A stretch of DNA of 13,630 nt from Methylobacteriaceae bacterium (GTDB lineage Bacteria; Pseudomonadota; Alphaproteobacteria; Rhizobiales; Beijerinckiaceae), in assembly GCA_019247255.1 (NCBI GenBank), contig JAFAPJ010000556.1, positions 1 through 13,630 of the forward strand. Reading direction: 5' to 3'. The notes under the pieces are model-generated. The model saw nothing but the letters and a program-made list of their open reading frames with translations, did not search any database and was not told the origin of the DNA. The translations under genes and the position numbers were made by a program. Positions 1 through 6,764 of the stretch are shown piece after piece. Every line of letters begins with the position of its first letter. Within the stretch, counting starts at the first letter, position 1.

Positions 1-659
1 GCCAGGAGCGTCGGGCCGCCTGGGCGGCGATGCACGAGGCACGCGAGCGCGTCCTCGCCGAGCGGGAGCGCGACCGGGGCGGCGAGGACGCGATCAACGG
101 GGCCTATGTGGTGGCCGCGCTGCGCCGCCACCTCGACGAGAGCACGATCGTGCTGAGCGAGGGCATCTCGCATTACGACGTGATCTGCGACCACCTGCGC
201 GTGTCGCGGCCCGGCAGCCTCTTCACGAGCGGCGGCGGCTCGCTCGGCTGGCATGGCGGGGCGGCGATCGGCGCCAAGCTCGCCCGACCGGACGCGACGG
301 TCGTCGCGCTGGCCGGCGACGGCTCCTTCATGTTCTCGGTGCCGTCCTCCGTGCATTGGATCGCCCGAACCTACCGGACGCCCTTCCTGACCGTCGTGTT
401 CAACAACCGCGGCTGGAAGTCGCCGAAGCTCTCGACGCTGGCGCTCCACCGGGACGGCCACGCGAGCCGGGCGAACGCGCTCGACGTCGCCTTCGACCCG
501 CCGCCCGATTACGCCGGGATCGCGCAGGCGGCCGGGGGCGCCTGGGCCAGGACCGTTCGCCATCTCGAAGAGGTGGAGGACGCGTTCGCCGAGGCGTTCC
601 GGGTCGTCCGGGACGAGGGGCGCGCGGCCGTGCTCGACATCTGGGTGCCGCACCTGTGA
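1..659 (+). CDS. Thiamine-diphosphate-dependent enzyme, C-terminal part (5' end outside window)
   Basis: The frame is open from base 3, so the gene starts upstream of the window and about 218 residues are visible. Counting from the Met at base 30, residues 96-98 are Gly-Asp-Gly and residues 125-126 are Asn-Asn. The roughly 26-residue spacing is that of the ThDP/Mg-binding motif of the acetolactate synthase/benzoylformate decarboxylase superfamily. A Gly-rich stretch (GGGSLGWHGG) ahead of it fits the same C-terminal PP domain. The protein ends TGA at 657-659. The N-terminal and middle domains, which would reveal substrate preference, are missing, so the reaction (2-oxo acid decarboxylation or carboligation) is unassigned. 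The segment after the motif (NNRGWKSPK) differs from that of true acetolactate synthases as I know them, so I favour a generic ThDP-requiring protein. It converges on the downstream LysR gene with a 45-base gap. Confidence 0.88.
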   Translation, partial: QERRAAWAAMHEARERVLAERERDRGGEDAINGAYVVAALRRHLDESTIVLSEGISHYDVICDHLRVSRPGSLFTSGGGSLGWHGGAAIGAKLARPDATVVALAGDGSFMFSVPSSVHWIARTYRTPFLTVVFNNRGWKSPKLSTLALHRDGHASRANALDVAFDPPPDYAGIAQAAGGAWARTVRHLEEVEDAFAEAFRVVRDEGRAAVLDIWVPHL

Positions 660-704
660 GGGGCGCAACGAGTTGGGCGCGTTCCGAGCCCACGCCGGTG
701 ATCC

Positions 705-1610
705 CTAGCTCGGCAACGTCGCCAGGGCCCGCTTGAGGCGCGGCGCCGCGAAATCCAGGAAGGCCCGCAACTTCAGCGGCAGGAGCGGCGGCCCCGCATG
801 GACGAGGTGCACGGGGATCGGTTCGGGCATGTAGTCGGGCAGGAGCGTGAAGAGCCGGCCGTCCCGGATGGCCGCGGCTGCCTGGTAGGAGGTCATGCGG
901 GCGATGCCGAGCCCCGAGGCCACGGCTTCGATGAGCGCCTCGGCCGTGTTGACGCCGAGCCTCGGGCGAATCGCGACCGGGCCGTTTTCGAGGCCGGGGC
1001 CGAACGTCCAGCTTCGCGACGTCTGCAGCCCCTCGAAAGCGAGGCAATCGTGGCCGGCAAGCTCGGCCGGGGTCGCGGGCGTGCCGCGGCGGGCGAGGTA
1101 GTCCGGGCTCGCGCAGGTGATCCAGCGGACCTCGCCGACCCGCAGCGCCACGAGCGCGCTCTCGGGCAGGTGCCCGAGGCGGGCGCCGACGTCGACGTGG
1201 TTGTCGACGAGGTCGATCACCGTGTCGGTCAGGACCAGCCGGGCGTTCACGTCCGGATAGGCCTTCAGGAAGTCGAGCACGACCGGGAGGATGTGGATTT
1301 TGCCGAACGCGATCGGGGCGGTGACGATCAGGTCGCCGCGCGGGGTCCGGTATTCGCCGCAGGCGGCTCGTTCGGCTTCGTCGAGCTCGGCCAGGATCCG
1401 GCGGCTCGCCGCCACGAAGGTCTGGCCGGCGTCGGTGAGCTTGAGCCGGCGGCTCGTGCGCACCACGAGCTGTGTCCCGAGATGCGCCTCGAGCTCGGAA
1501 ACTTTCCGGCTGACGGTCGGAAGCGGCATGCCGAGCGCGCGCGAGCCGGCCGACAGGCTTCCGCCGTCCACCGCGGCGAGGAGCGTGCGCATTGCGTCGA
1601 AGCGATCCAC
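705..1610 (-). CDS. LysR-family transcriptional regulator (first of two)
   Basis: This is a 301-residue protein of normal LysR length. The N-terminal winged helix-turn-helix spans residues 5-64; the recognition part reads SRALGMPLPTVSRKVSELE and is followed by the LysR-typical L-x-R-x3-x-L-T-x-AG pattern. An effector-binding domain of the periplasmic-binding-protein fold fills about residues 90-295. Translation starts at GTG (bases 1610-1608), preceded on the minus strand by GGAGAG at a 6-7 base distance. This start gives the common LysR opening MDRFDAM, so I prefer it to the in-frame ATG six codons later. The ester cyclase gene lies upstream on the same strand, its stop 154 bases before this start, so read-through transcription is possible. 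No divergently transcribed target is adjacent, and the ligand cannot be inferred. It faces the ThDP enzyme gene tail to tail. Confidence 0.93.
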   Translation of the reverse strand: MDRFDAMRTLLAAVDGGSLSAGSRALGMPLPTVSRKVSELEAHLGTQLVVRTSRRLKLTDAGQTFVAASRRILAELDEAERAACGEYRTPRGDLIVTAPIAFGKIHILPVVLDFLKAYPDVNARLVLTDTVIDLVDNHVDVGARLGHLPESALVALRVGEVRWITCASPDYLARRGTPATPAELAGHDCLAFEGLQTSRSWTFGPGLENGPVAIRPRLGVNTAEALIEAVASGLGIARMTSYQAAAAIRDGRLFTLLPDYMPEPIPVHLVHAGPPLLPLKLRAFLDFAAPRLKRALATLPS

Positions 1611-1764
1611 CCGCGCTCTCCATCACGCGGGGACTGGCGAGGTCAGGCGTCCATCGCCGCCTCGGGACCGGCGCTCTGCCCGCGACGCGTGGCGCGTATG
1701 GCAGGTTCTGGTCCAGGTCGAGCCTGATCGCGGCAAGGCTCGCGCCGCGCCGCGGTGCGAGCCG

Positions 1765-2268
1765 TCAGGGCGTCCCGCTCGGCGGCGAGGGCTGAAGCTG
1801 GCGAGCGAGCCCCGCGAAGTCGACCTGATCCCAGTGCTCCGCGAACTTGCCCTGGGCCACGCGCCAGATGTCGATCGTGCCGAACGTGAACGCCCGGCCG
1901 GTCGGAGCGAGGTTGGGCAGGAACGGCCGGGTATGCGTACCCGAATAGGTGATCCGCGCGACCACCTTGTCGCCGGAGAAGATCTCATCCTCGAGCGTGA
2001 GGCGGACGTCGGGAATGCCGGCGAACTGGCTCATCCAGTTCTTGATGAGGGCGGGCAGACCGGACGGGTTTCGGCCGGAATGCTCGACGTAATCCTCCGC
2101 GTAGATTTCGTCGCAATGCGTGACGTCATGGGCGTTCTTGAGCTCGATGTAGCGCCTCAGCAGCGCGGCGTTCGCCGGGTCGGTCGCGCCCGCCGCCCTG
2201 GTTGCTCCGAACGCCGCCGATGCCGCGAGCAGAGGCGTGGCGGACAGAACGCTGCGTCGATCGATCAT
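1765..2268 (-). CDS. Exported SnoaL-like ester cyclase (NTF2-fold)
   Basis: A 167-residue protein. Residues 1-29 form an export signal: Arg-Arg at positions 4-5 in the context DRRSVLSAT, then a hydrophobic Ala/Leu stretch and an Ala-rich region ending about residue 29. The RR-x-V-L context suggests the Tat route. The mature part, from about residue 33, matches the SnoaL/ester-cyclase family: a YAEDYVEH motif at 56-63, GIPDVRLTLEDE at 84-95, a G-T-H segment at 110-112, PTGR at 122-125 and EHWDQVD at 144-150. Family members are small NTF2-like proteins, some of which close polyketide rings, but most bacterial ones have no known substrate. The frame stays open far upstream across the divergent LysR gene, but that extension is antisense to LysR. 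The start at 2268 gives a clean signal peptide. The divergent LysR gene (2383) is its likely regulator. Confidence 0.87.
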   Translation of the reverse strand: MIDRRSVLSATPLLAASAAFGATRAAGATDPANAALLRRYIELKNAHDVTHCDEIYAEDYVEHSGRNPSGLPALIKNWMSQFAGIPDVRLTLEDEIFSGDKVVARITYSGTHTRPFLPNLAPTGRAFTFGTIDIWRVAQGKFAEHWDQVDFAGLARQLQPSPPSGTP

Positions 2269-2349
2269 ATGCGGTCTCTCACATGGCCGAGGCCGTCGTG
2301 CTCGCAGGTCGTCCCCTGGGCGGCTACCCTCCAGACCCGTTAAACGCCC

Positions 2350-2363
2350 TTTCAGAATTGAAA
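2350..2363. promoter_or_regulatory. Candidate LysR operator (TTTCA-N4-TGAAA)
   Basis: In the 114-base gap between the divergent ester cyclase and LysR genes lies an inverted repeat, TTTCA at 2350-2354 and TGAAA at 2359-2363. It contains a T-N11-A pattern (T2351, A2363) like that of LysR-family sites. A wider imperfect symmetry, CCCGTT at 2336-2341 and AACGGG at 2362-2367, overlaps it. The location fits autoregulation plus control of the ester cyclase. This is inference from pattern and position only. Confidence 0.4.
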
Positions 2364-2382
2364 CGGGGCGGAACGAGAGCTG

Positions 2383-3285
2383 ATGGACTGGACAGACATC
2401 CAGGCCCTCCTGATCGTCAGCGAGAGCCGGACGCAGACGGAGGCGGCGCGAAAGCTGGGCATCTCCGTGCCGACCCTGTCCCGACGCATCGCCTCGCTCG
2501 AACGCGCGACGGGCCTGAGGCTCGTCGACCGCAGGTCCGGCGGCATCACGCTCACGCTGGAGGGCGGCGCGCTCGTCGAGCGCGCCCGTCCCATGACGGA
2601 TCTGGCCGCAAGTGCGGAGCGTCTCGCCGCGGTGCTGCGGAGCGGCGGCTGGGCCGGTCTTGTCCGCATCTCCGCGACGGAACCGATCATCTGCGAGATC
2701 CTCGCACCCGCCCTGCCGGCATTCGTCGAGGCGCATCGCGACGTCCACCTCGACCTGGTGGCGTCGAACGCGATCGTCAGCCTGTCCGCGCGCGAGGCGG
2801 AGCTTGCCGTCAGGTTCTCACGGCCGAGCGAAGGGCGGCTGGCGGCGAGGCGCCTCGCCTCGCTCCGGTTCGGGTTGTTCGCCGCGGCCGCCTACCTACG
2901 GGGCCGCGACCCCGCCGCCCTGCGGCTCGAGGATGAGCGGCTGCTCGCCTACGACCACACCTTCGGCGATACTCCGGAAGCGAGCTGGTTCGGAGCGCCT
3001 GGCCTTCAGGCGGCGATCGTCGCGCGGAGCTCGAGCACGCGCGGGCTCGCGCGCGCGGCGGCGGCCGGGGCCGGCATCGCGCTCCTGCCCGTCGTCGTGG
3101 GGTCCCGCACCTCCGGCCTCGTCGCCATCCCGTCGGAGCGGGCGATGCCGGCGCGCTCCGTGTGGCTGGTCGTCCACCAGGACCTGCAGCGGTCCGACGT
3201 CATCCGTCGGGTGATCGACTGGGTGGTGGCGGCTTTCGAGACCGTTGGTCGGGACGAGCCGGCGGGTCGGGACGCCGCGCGGTGA
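2383..3285 (+). CDS. LysR-family transcriptional regulator (second of two)
   Basis: A 300-residue LysR-type regulator. The winged helix-turn-helix spans residues 3-62 (recognition region ARKLGISVPTLSRRIASLE), and the effector-binding domain runs from about residue 90 to 290. The recognition helix resembles that of the first LysR, but the effector domains are clearly different, so the two are not recent duplicates. The ATG at 2383 has only a weak purine-rich stretch (ACGAGAGC) ahead of it, which may mean low translation, as is common for regulators. It is divergent from the ester cyclase gene, the classic LysR target arrangement, with a candidate operator between them. The C-terminal tail after about residue 288 is Arg/Gly/Asp-rich and looks unstructured. 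It converges with the AraC gene after a 54-base gap. Confidence 0.92.
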   Translation: MDWTDIQALLIVSESRTQTEAARKLGISVPTLSRRIASLERATGLRLVDRRSGGITLTLEGGALVERARPMTDLAASAERLAAVLRSGGWAGLVRISATEPIICEILAPALPAFVEAHRDVHLDLVASNAIVSLSAREAELAVRFSRPSEGRLAARRLASLRFGLFAAAAYLRGRDPAALRLEDERLLAYDHTFGDTPEASWFGAPGLQAAIVARSSSTRGLARAAAAGAGIALLPVVVGSRTSGLVAIPSERAMPARSVWLVVHQDLQRSDVIRRVIDWVVAAFETVGRDEPAGRDAAR

Positions 3286-3339
3286 CGACGGCGCCGAGGC
3301 GCGCGACGGGCGAGACCGCCCCATTGGCCCGACGCCTGC

Positions 3340-4185
3340 TCACGGCTCGCCGGCCGCCTCGTCCGCGGCCGCTCGCGCTCCCATCGAGCGCGGCGCCTGG
3401 CCGGTGACGCGCGCGAAGGTGCGCGAGAACGCGGCGGGGCTGTCATAGCCGACCTGCGCGGCGACGCTCTTCACGGGCTTGCCCTTGCGGAGCAGCTGGC
3501 GCGCGATCGTCATGCGCCAATGGGTCAGGTAGTCGATCGGCGTGCGGCCGACGACCGCCGCGAACTCGGCCGCGAAGCGCGTTCGCGACATTCCGGCCGC
3601 CGTCGCGAGATCGTCCAGCGACCAGGCCCGACGCGGGCTCTCGTGAAGGGCGGTGAGCGCCCGGGCGAGGCGCGGGTCCGCGAGGCCGGCGAGAACGCCG
3701 CCTTCGACGAGGCCGCTCGCGATCACGTGCCGGACGACGAGGATCAGGAGGTAGTCGAACAGCCGGTCGAGGGCGGCCTGCCGTCCGTCGCCCGGGGTGA
3801 AGGCTTCCCCCAGCAGCAGCTCGCAGGCGGCGGCGAGCGCCGGGTGGCGCGCGAGCGGGAGAGTCACGGTCGCGGGCAGCCCTTGCGCGATCGGGCTTCC
3901 GGCCTCGCCGCCGAGATCGACGACCGCGCAGGCGAGGTCGGCCCCCCGCTCGGGATCCACCAGGAACCGGTGCGGGCAGGTGCGGGGCAGGAACAGCAGC
4001 GTCGGCTCGGCGAGGACGAGGTCGGGCCCTCCGTCCCGCGCAAAGGTGAGCGCCCCAGCCTTGAGAAGGTGCAGATGCCCGCCCTCGGGGAACTCGGCCG
4101 TCCGGCATAGCGTGCCGGTGAAGAAGGTCCGAGCGGTCGGCGTCGCGTGGGCGAAGAGGGCCGCGAGGTGATCGGGGTCGGTCAT
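3340..4185 (-). CDS. AraC-family transcriptional regulator, full length
   Basis: A 281-residue protein. Residues 1-150 look like a cupin-type sensing domain: LHLLKAGALTFARDGG at 38-53, then LFLPRTCPHRF at 64-74, as in AraC regulators with the cupin_6-like N-terminal domain. Residues 170-268 form the DNA-binding domain with two helix-turn-helix units (about 188-208 and 237-260), and the signature VGYDSPAAFSRTFAR covers the second. I start it at ATG 4185, giving MTDPDHLAALF. The longer in-frame start at 4290 would run through the promoter gap of the divergent gene and adds 35 residues without family resemblance. The start region has no strong Shine-Dalgarno. The divergent CMD-family gene (4302) is its probable target. 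Its C-terminal half is very similar to the AraC fragment at 13220-13630. The inducer is unknown. Confidence 0.92.
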   Translation of the reverse strand: MTDPDHLAALFAHATPTARTFFTGTLCRTAEFPEGGHLHLLKAGALTFARDGGPDLVLAEPTLLFLPRTCPHRFLVDPERGADLACAVVDLGGEAGSPIAQGLPATVTLPLARHPALAAACELLLGEAFTPGDGRQAALDRLFDYLLILVVRHVIASGLVEGGVLAGLADPRLARALTALHESPRRAWSLDDLATAAGMSRTRFAAEFAAVVGRTPIDYLTHWRMTIARQLLRKGKPVKSVAAQVGYDSPAAFSRTFARVTGQAPRSMGARAAADEAAGEP

Positions 4186-4224
4186 GAACTTGGACTTGAG
4201 ATCGGGACGATCGGCAACGTTCCT

Positions 4225-4239
4225 GGCACCTTCGGTGCC
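4225..4239. promoter_or_regulatory. Perfect inverted repeat in AraC/CMD divergent promoter region
   Basis: GGCACC at 4225-4230 and GGTGCC at 4234-4239 form a perfect 6-base inverted repeat with a 3-base centre, in the 116-base gap between the divergent AraC and CMD-family genes. It could be a protein-binding site or a leader hairpin in either transcript. Function is inferred from position only. Confidence 0.35.
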
Positions 4240-4264
4240 GCGAAGTCCTTCATGACATTGCGGC

Positions 4265-4282
4265 GCAGGCAAGCACGCCTGC
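4265..4282. promoter_or_regulatory. Second inverted repeat just upstream of the CMD-family start
   Basis: GCAGGC at 4265-4270 and GCCTGC at 4277-4282 pair perfectly across a 6-base spacer. The repeat ends 6 bases before the AAGGA ribosome-binding site (4289-4293) of the gene starting at 4302. As RNA it could form a hairpin next to the ribosome site; as DNA it could be an operator for the divergent AraC regulator. Evidence is symmetry and position only. Confidence 0.35.
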
Positions 4283-4301
4283 CCAGCCAAGGATCTCGGT
4301 C

Positions 4302-4847
4302 ATGCCCCGCATCGCTCGCATCGACACCGCCCAGGCCGACGCACAGGTTCAGGCCGCCCTCTCGGGCGTCAAGGCCAAGCTCGGCATGGTGCCGAACCTG
4401 TTCACCACCTTCGCCCAGTCGCCCGCCGTCCTGAAAGGCTATCTGGCCTTCTCCGACGCGCTCAGCCACGGCGTCCTCACGGCCCGGCAGCGCGAGATCA
4501 TCGCGCTCGCGGTCGGCCAGACGAATAGCTGCCATTACTGCCTCTCGGCCCATACGCTCATGGGCAAGGGCGCCGGCCTCACGCCCGAGGGCATCGCGGC
4601 CGCCCGCCACGGACAGGCGCAGGACGCGCAGGACAACGCCGTCGCGGTCCTCGCCAAGCGCGTGATGGAGACCCGCGGCCAGGTGGACGACAAGGATCTC
4701 GCGGCGGCGCGCTCGGCCGGTCTCGACGATGCCCGCATCGTCGAGGTGATCGCCGGCGTCGCACTGAACGCGCTCACGAACTTCACGAACAACGTCGCCC
4801 AGACCGACATCGACTTCCCGAAGGTGGACGTCGCGCTCGCGGCCTGA
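4302..4847 (+). CDS. Carboxymuconolactone decarboxylase/AhpD-family peroxidase-like protein (first of two)
   Basis: A 181-residue all-helical CMD-family protein. The AhpD-type active-site motif Cys-x-x-Cys-x3-His is present as C77, C80 and H84, preceded by E65 in the helix REIIALAVGQ. This is the arrangement in which a redox-active disulfide and a proton-relay His reduce hydroperoxides. It therefore looks like an alkylhydroperoxidase/peroxidase-related protein and not a true gamma-carboxymuconolactone decarboxylase. The N-terminal GMVPNLF and C-terminal NALTNFTNNVAQTDIDFP segments are typical of this subgroup. AAGGA at 4289-4293 sits 8 bases before the ATG. It is divergent from an AraC regulator and followed by a strong intrinsic terminator, so it is probably monocistronic. 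The CMD-family protein at 10221-10793 has the same active-site residues at the same positions. The physiological reductant is unknown. Confidence 0.92.
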   Translation: MPRIARIDTAQADAQVQAALSGVKAKLGMVPNLFTTFAQSPAVLKGYLAFSDALSHGVLTARQREIIALAVGQTNSCHYCLSAHTLMGKGAGLTPEGIAAARHGQAQDAQDNAVAVLAKRVMETRGQVDDKDLAAARSAGLDDARIVEVIAGVALNALTNFTNNVAQTDIDFPKVDVALAA

Positions 4848-4856
4848 TCCCGCGGC

Positions 4857-4900
4857 GGGCGCGGCGTCCTCAGAGGGTCGCCTCGCCCCTTTCCTTTTTT
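4857..4900 (+). terminator. Rho-independent terminator after the first CMD-family gene
   Basis: A 10-base stem (4857-4866 with 4879-4888, one internal C/T mismatch) encloses a 12-base loop and is followed by a T-rich tract at 4890-4900 that ends in six T. It begins 9 bases after the stop codon of the CMD-family gene. This is the clearest intrinsic terminator in the window. Confidence 0.8.
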
Positions 4901-4954
4901 CGCCACGCGAGGAGGCCCGCGGCGGCCGTCCTCCAACACGTCCGGAGACACGCC

Positions 4955-5341
4955 ATGAGCATTCGCTTCGTCACCAAGACCGTCCACGCCTATCTCGACT
5001 ATCCCGTGGCGCTGAGCCTCATAGCGACGCCCTTCGTCCTGGGGCTCGGGCGGGACAATCCGCTCGCGCTCTGGCTGTCGGTCGCAACCGGCGTCGCCGC
5101 CCTTCTGCTGACGGTCCTCACCGACCACGGGACAGGCCTCGTGCGGGTGCTGCCGTACCGCTTCCACCTCCTGGTCGACCGCCTGGTCGGGCTCGTCTTC
5201 ATCGCTGCGCCCGTCGTGCTCGGCTTCCACGGGTTGGATGCCGCCTATTACTGGGCAAACGGCGCGGCCGTGCTCCTCGTCACCGTCGTGCTGAGCGCGC
5301 CCGAACGCGACGAACCCGCGCTCTCGCCCGCCCGGGCGTGA
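4955..5341 (+). CDS. Small SPW-repeat-type integral membrane protein
   Basis: A 128-residue protein with four predicted membrane segments, at about residues 15-32, 37-56, 70-91 and 96-114, and a short charged C-terminal tail. It contains an internal duplication 60 residues apart: residues 11-31 and 71-91 share the pattern His-x-x-Leu/Val-Asp-x-x-Val-x-Leu-x-x-Ile-Ala-x-Pro-x-Val-Leu-Gly. This resembles the SPW-repeat membrane family, although the Ser-Pro-Trp triplet itself is replaced by Thr/Ala-Pro-Phe/Val. The function of this family is unknown. A GGAG-type ribosome site lies about 8 bases ahead of the ATG. The preceding gene ends in a terminator, so this gene probably has its own promoter. 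It converges with the binding-protein gene. Confidence 0.8.
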   Translation: MSIRFVTKTVHAYLDYPVALSLIATPFVLGLGRDNPLALWLSVATGVAALLLTVLTDHGTGLVRVLPYRFHLLVDRLVGLVFIAAPVVLGFHGLDAAYYWANGAAVLLVTVVLSAPERDEPALSPARA

Positions 5342-5347
5342 GGCGCC

Positions 5348-5367
5348 GGGCGCGGAAACCGCGGCCC
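5348..5367. terminator. Candidate bidirectional terminator hairpin
   Basis: GGGCGCGG at 5348-5355 pairs with CCGCGGCCC at 5359-5367 with a single-base bulge and an AAA loop, in the 33-base gap between two convergent genes. There is no T-tract on either side, so termination is inferred mostly from position. Confidence 0.4.
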
Positions 5368-5374
5368 GTCAGGC

Positions 5375-6364
5375 TCAGCTGCCGGGCTCGCCCGCTACGT
5401 CGTCGAAGAAGTAGTCGCGCCAGCTCGACGGCTGAACCTTGATGGCGCCGATCCGCGCGAGAAACGTCGCATAAGGAAGCGTGTTCTCGGGCACGAGCGT
5501 GTAGCGGATCTCGGGATCCGCCACGATCGCGCGCACGAAATCGGGGTCGAGCTTCGACCTCTCGACGCGAACATATGTGTCGGCTGCGGCAGCCTTGTTG
5601 TCGTTGATCCAAGCGACAGCCTCGCGGAGGGCCGACACGAAGGCACGATAGGTCTTCGGGTTGTCGGCGCGAAACCTCGCCGCGCCGTAGACGAACACCG
5701 CGGTCGTGGGCCCGCCCATCACGTCGTAGGATGAGAGCACCTTGTGCACCCGACCGGTCCGCAGTGCCTGGTATTGGAACGGCGGGCTGGAGAAGTGACC
5801 GGTGATCTCGGTCGAGCCCGCAAGCAGAGCCGCTGTCGCGTCGGGATGGGGCAGTGAAACGGTCAGCTCGTCGAGCGCCCCGTGCTTGCCGGCGCCGAAT
5901 TCCTTCTCGGCCGCGATCTGAAGCGTGCGCGCCTGCGCCGAGACGGCGACGGAGGGAAGCGCGATCTTGTCGGCTGTCGTGAAGTCCTTGATCGACCTCA
6001 CCTTCGGGTTCGACGTGAGCAGGTAGTAGGGCTGCGATCCGAGAGCCGCGATGGCGCGCACCTCCTGACGGCCGCGCGTCCGGTCCCAGATCGTGAGCAG
6101 CGGTCCGATCCCGCCGGACGCGACGTCGATGGAGCCGGACAGCACGGCGTCGTTGGCGCTCGCCCCGCCGCCGAGCTTCGACCACTCCACGGCGATCTCG
6201 AGGCCCTGGGCCCTGCCGTGCTTCTCGATCAATTCCTGGTCGCGAATGACGTGAAGGGGCAGGTAGCCGATCCCGAACTGCTCGGCGATGCGAATCCGAC
6301 CCTCCGCGAGGGCCGCGGCCGAGCTCGCGACGAACGCGAGCGCGGCGATGAACAAACGGGTCAT
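5375..6364 (-). CDS. ABC transporter periplasmic substrate-binding protein, NitT/TauT type
   Basis: A 329-residue protein. Residues 1-20 are a Sec signal peptide (hydrophobic LFIAALAFVASSAA, then Ala-Leu-Ala before Glu21). The mature part matches the nitrate/sulfonate/taurine-type binding-protein family: RIRIAEQFGIGYLPLHV near the N-terminus, GSIDVASGGIGPLL at about 76-89, and a DFTTADKIALPSVAVSAQ region equivalent to the domain-hinge loop. It should bind a small sulfonate, nitrate-like, pyrimidine or other organic ligand in the periplasm and pass it to an ABC importer. The start at 6364 has AGGAAGG 8 bases upstream; an in-frame ATG at 6388 lacks support. No permease or ATPase gene is nearby in the window, so its partner must be encoded elsewhere or the protein acts otherwise. 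The ligand is not determinable from sequence. Confidence 0.9.
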   Translation of the reverse strand: MTRLFIAALAFVASSAAALAEGRIRIAEQFGIGYLPLHVIRDQELIEKHGRAQGLEIAVEWSKLGGGASANDAVLSGSIDVASGGIGPLLTIWDRTRGRQEVRAIAALGSQPYYLLTSNPKVRSIKDFTTADKIALPSVAVSAQARTLQIAAEKEFGAGKHGALDELTVSLPHPDATAALLAGSTEITGHFSSPPFQYQALRTGRVHKVLSSYDVMGGPTTAVFVYGAARFRADNPKTYRAFVSALREAVAWINDNKAAAADTYVRVERSKLDPDFVRAIVADPEIRYTLVPENTLPYATFLARIGAIKVQPSSWRDYFFDDVAGEPGS

Positions 6365-6470
6365 GGCGGCAGCCTTCCTGTGGAACATCGAGATGTGGCG
6401 CGCTCCCCGGCTTGTCGGCCGGACAGTCGCGCGGGCCCGGCGCGGCAGCGCCGAGGCGGCGTCCCGCAGA

Positions 6471-6764
6471 TCAGGCCGGCAGGAGCAGCGGCCCCGGATC
6501 GGCCAGGTCGAGGTCGGACGGGCCGTCCGCCTCCTCCGCACGCAGGCTCTGGATGGAGGGCTCCCGCCGAGGAGAGCCGCGCAGCACGGCCCGCGCGGCA
6601 CGGGCGGCGTCCTCGACGCTGCGGAACCGGCGCCCGTCGAGACCGTCAAAGGCGGGTTGGGCCGAGAAGAAGCGCACGGCGCCGGCCGGATCGGGTACGG
6701 CGATCCCGGCCGTCGTCTCGCCGATCTCGACGACGCGGGGCGTGAACAGGCTGTTTGCGGTCAT
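6471..6764 (-). CDS. Small hypothetical protein (97 aa)
   Basis: The frame encodes 97 residues from an ATG at 6764 with GGAG about 10 bases upstream. No domain is firmly recognised. The first 65 residues look protein-like, with the alternating segment VVEIGETTAGIAVPD, then RFFSA, FDGLDGRRF and an Ala-rich helix ending at about residue 62. The last 30 residues are low-complexity, rich in Pro, Asp and Leu. There is no signal peptide or membrane segment, so it is probably cytoplasmic. It lies 106 bases upstream of the binding-protein gene on the same strand, which allows co-transcription. An upstream in-frame extension to 6836 has poorer composition. The reading of this as a real gene rests on the start context and composition, so confidence is moderate. 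Confidence 0.6.
   Translation of the reverse strand: MTANSLFTPRVVEIGETTAGIAVPDPAGAVRFFSAQPAFDGLDGRRFRSVEDAARAARAVLRGSPRREPSIQSLRAEEADGPSDLDLADPGPLLLPA

Noticed and set aside
400..1626. 408-residue minus-strand frame across the LysR gene and the ThDP enzyme
   Set aside because: Overlaps both real genes in another frame; Arg/Pro/Ala-rich with no family resemblance.
1291..2343. 350-residue plus-strand frame opposite LysR and ester cyclase
   Set aside because: Antisense shadow; no motif.
2269..2748. N-terminal extension of the ester cyclase frame
   Set aside because: It would run antisense through the LysR start and DNA-binding region and would bury the clear signal peptide that begins at 2268.
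3308..3321. GGGCG/CGCCC hairpin between convergent LysR and AraC genes
   Set aside because: Only a 5-base stem with no T-tract; such stems are frequent by chance in this composition.
4186..4290. 35-residue N-terminal extension of the first AraC protein
   Set aside because: It lies in the divergent promoter gap, contains two inverted repeats and shows no family-like sequence.
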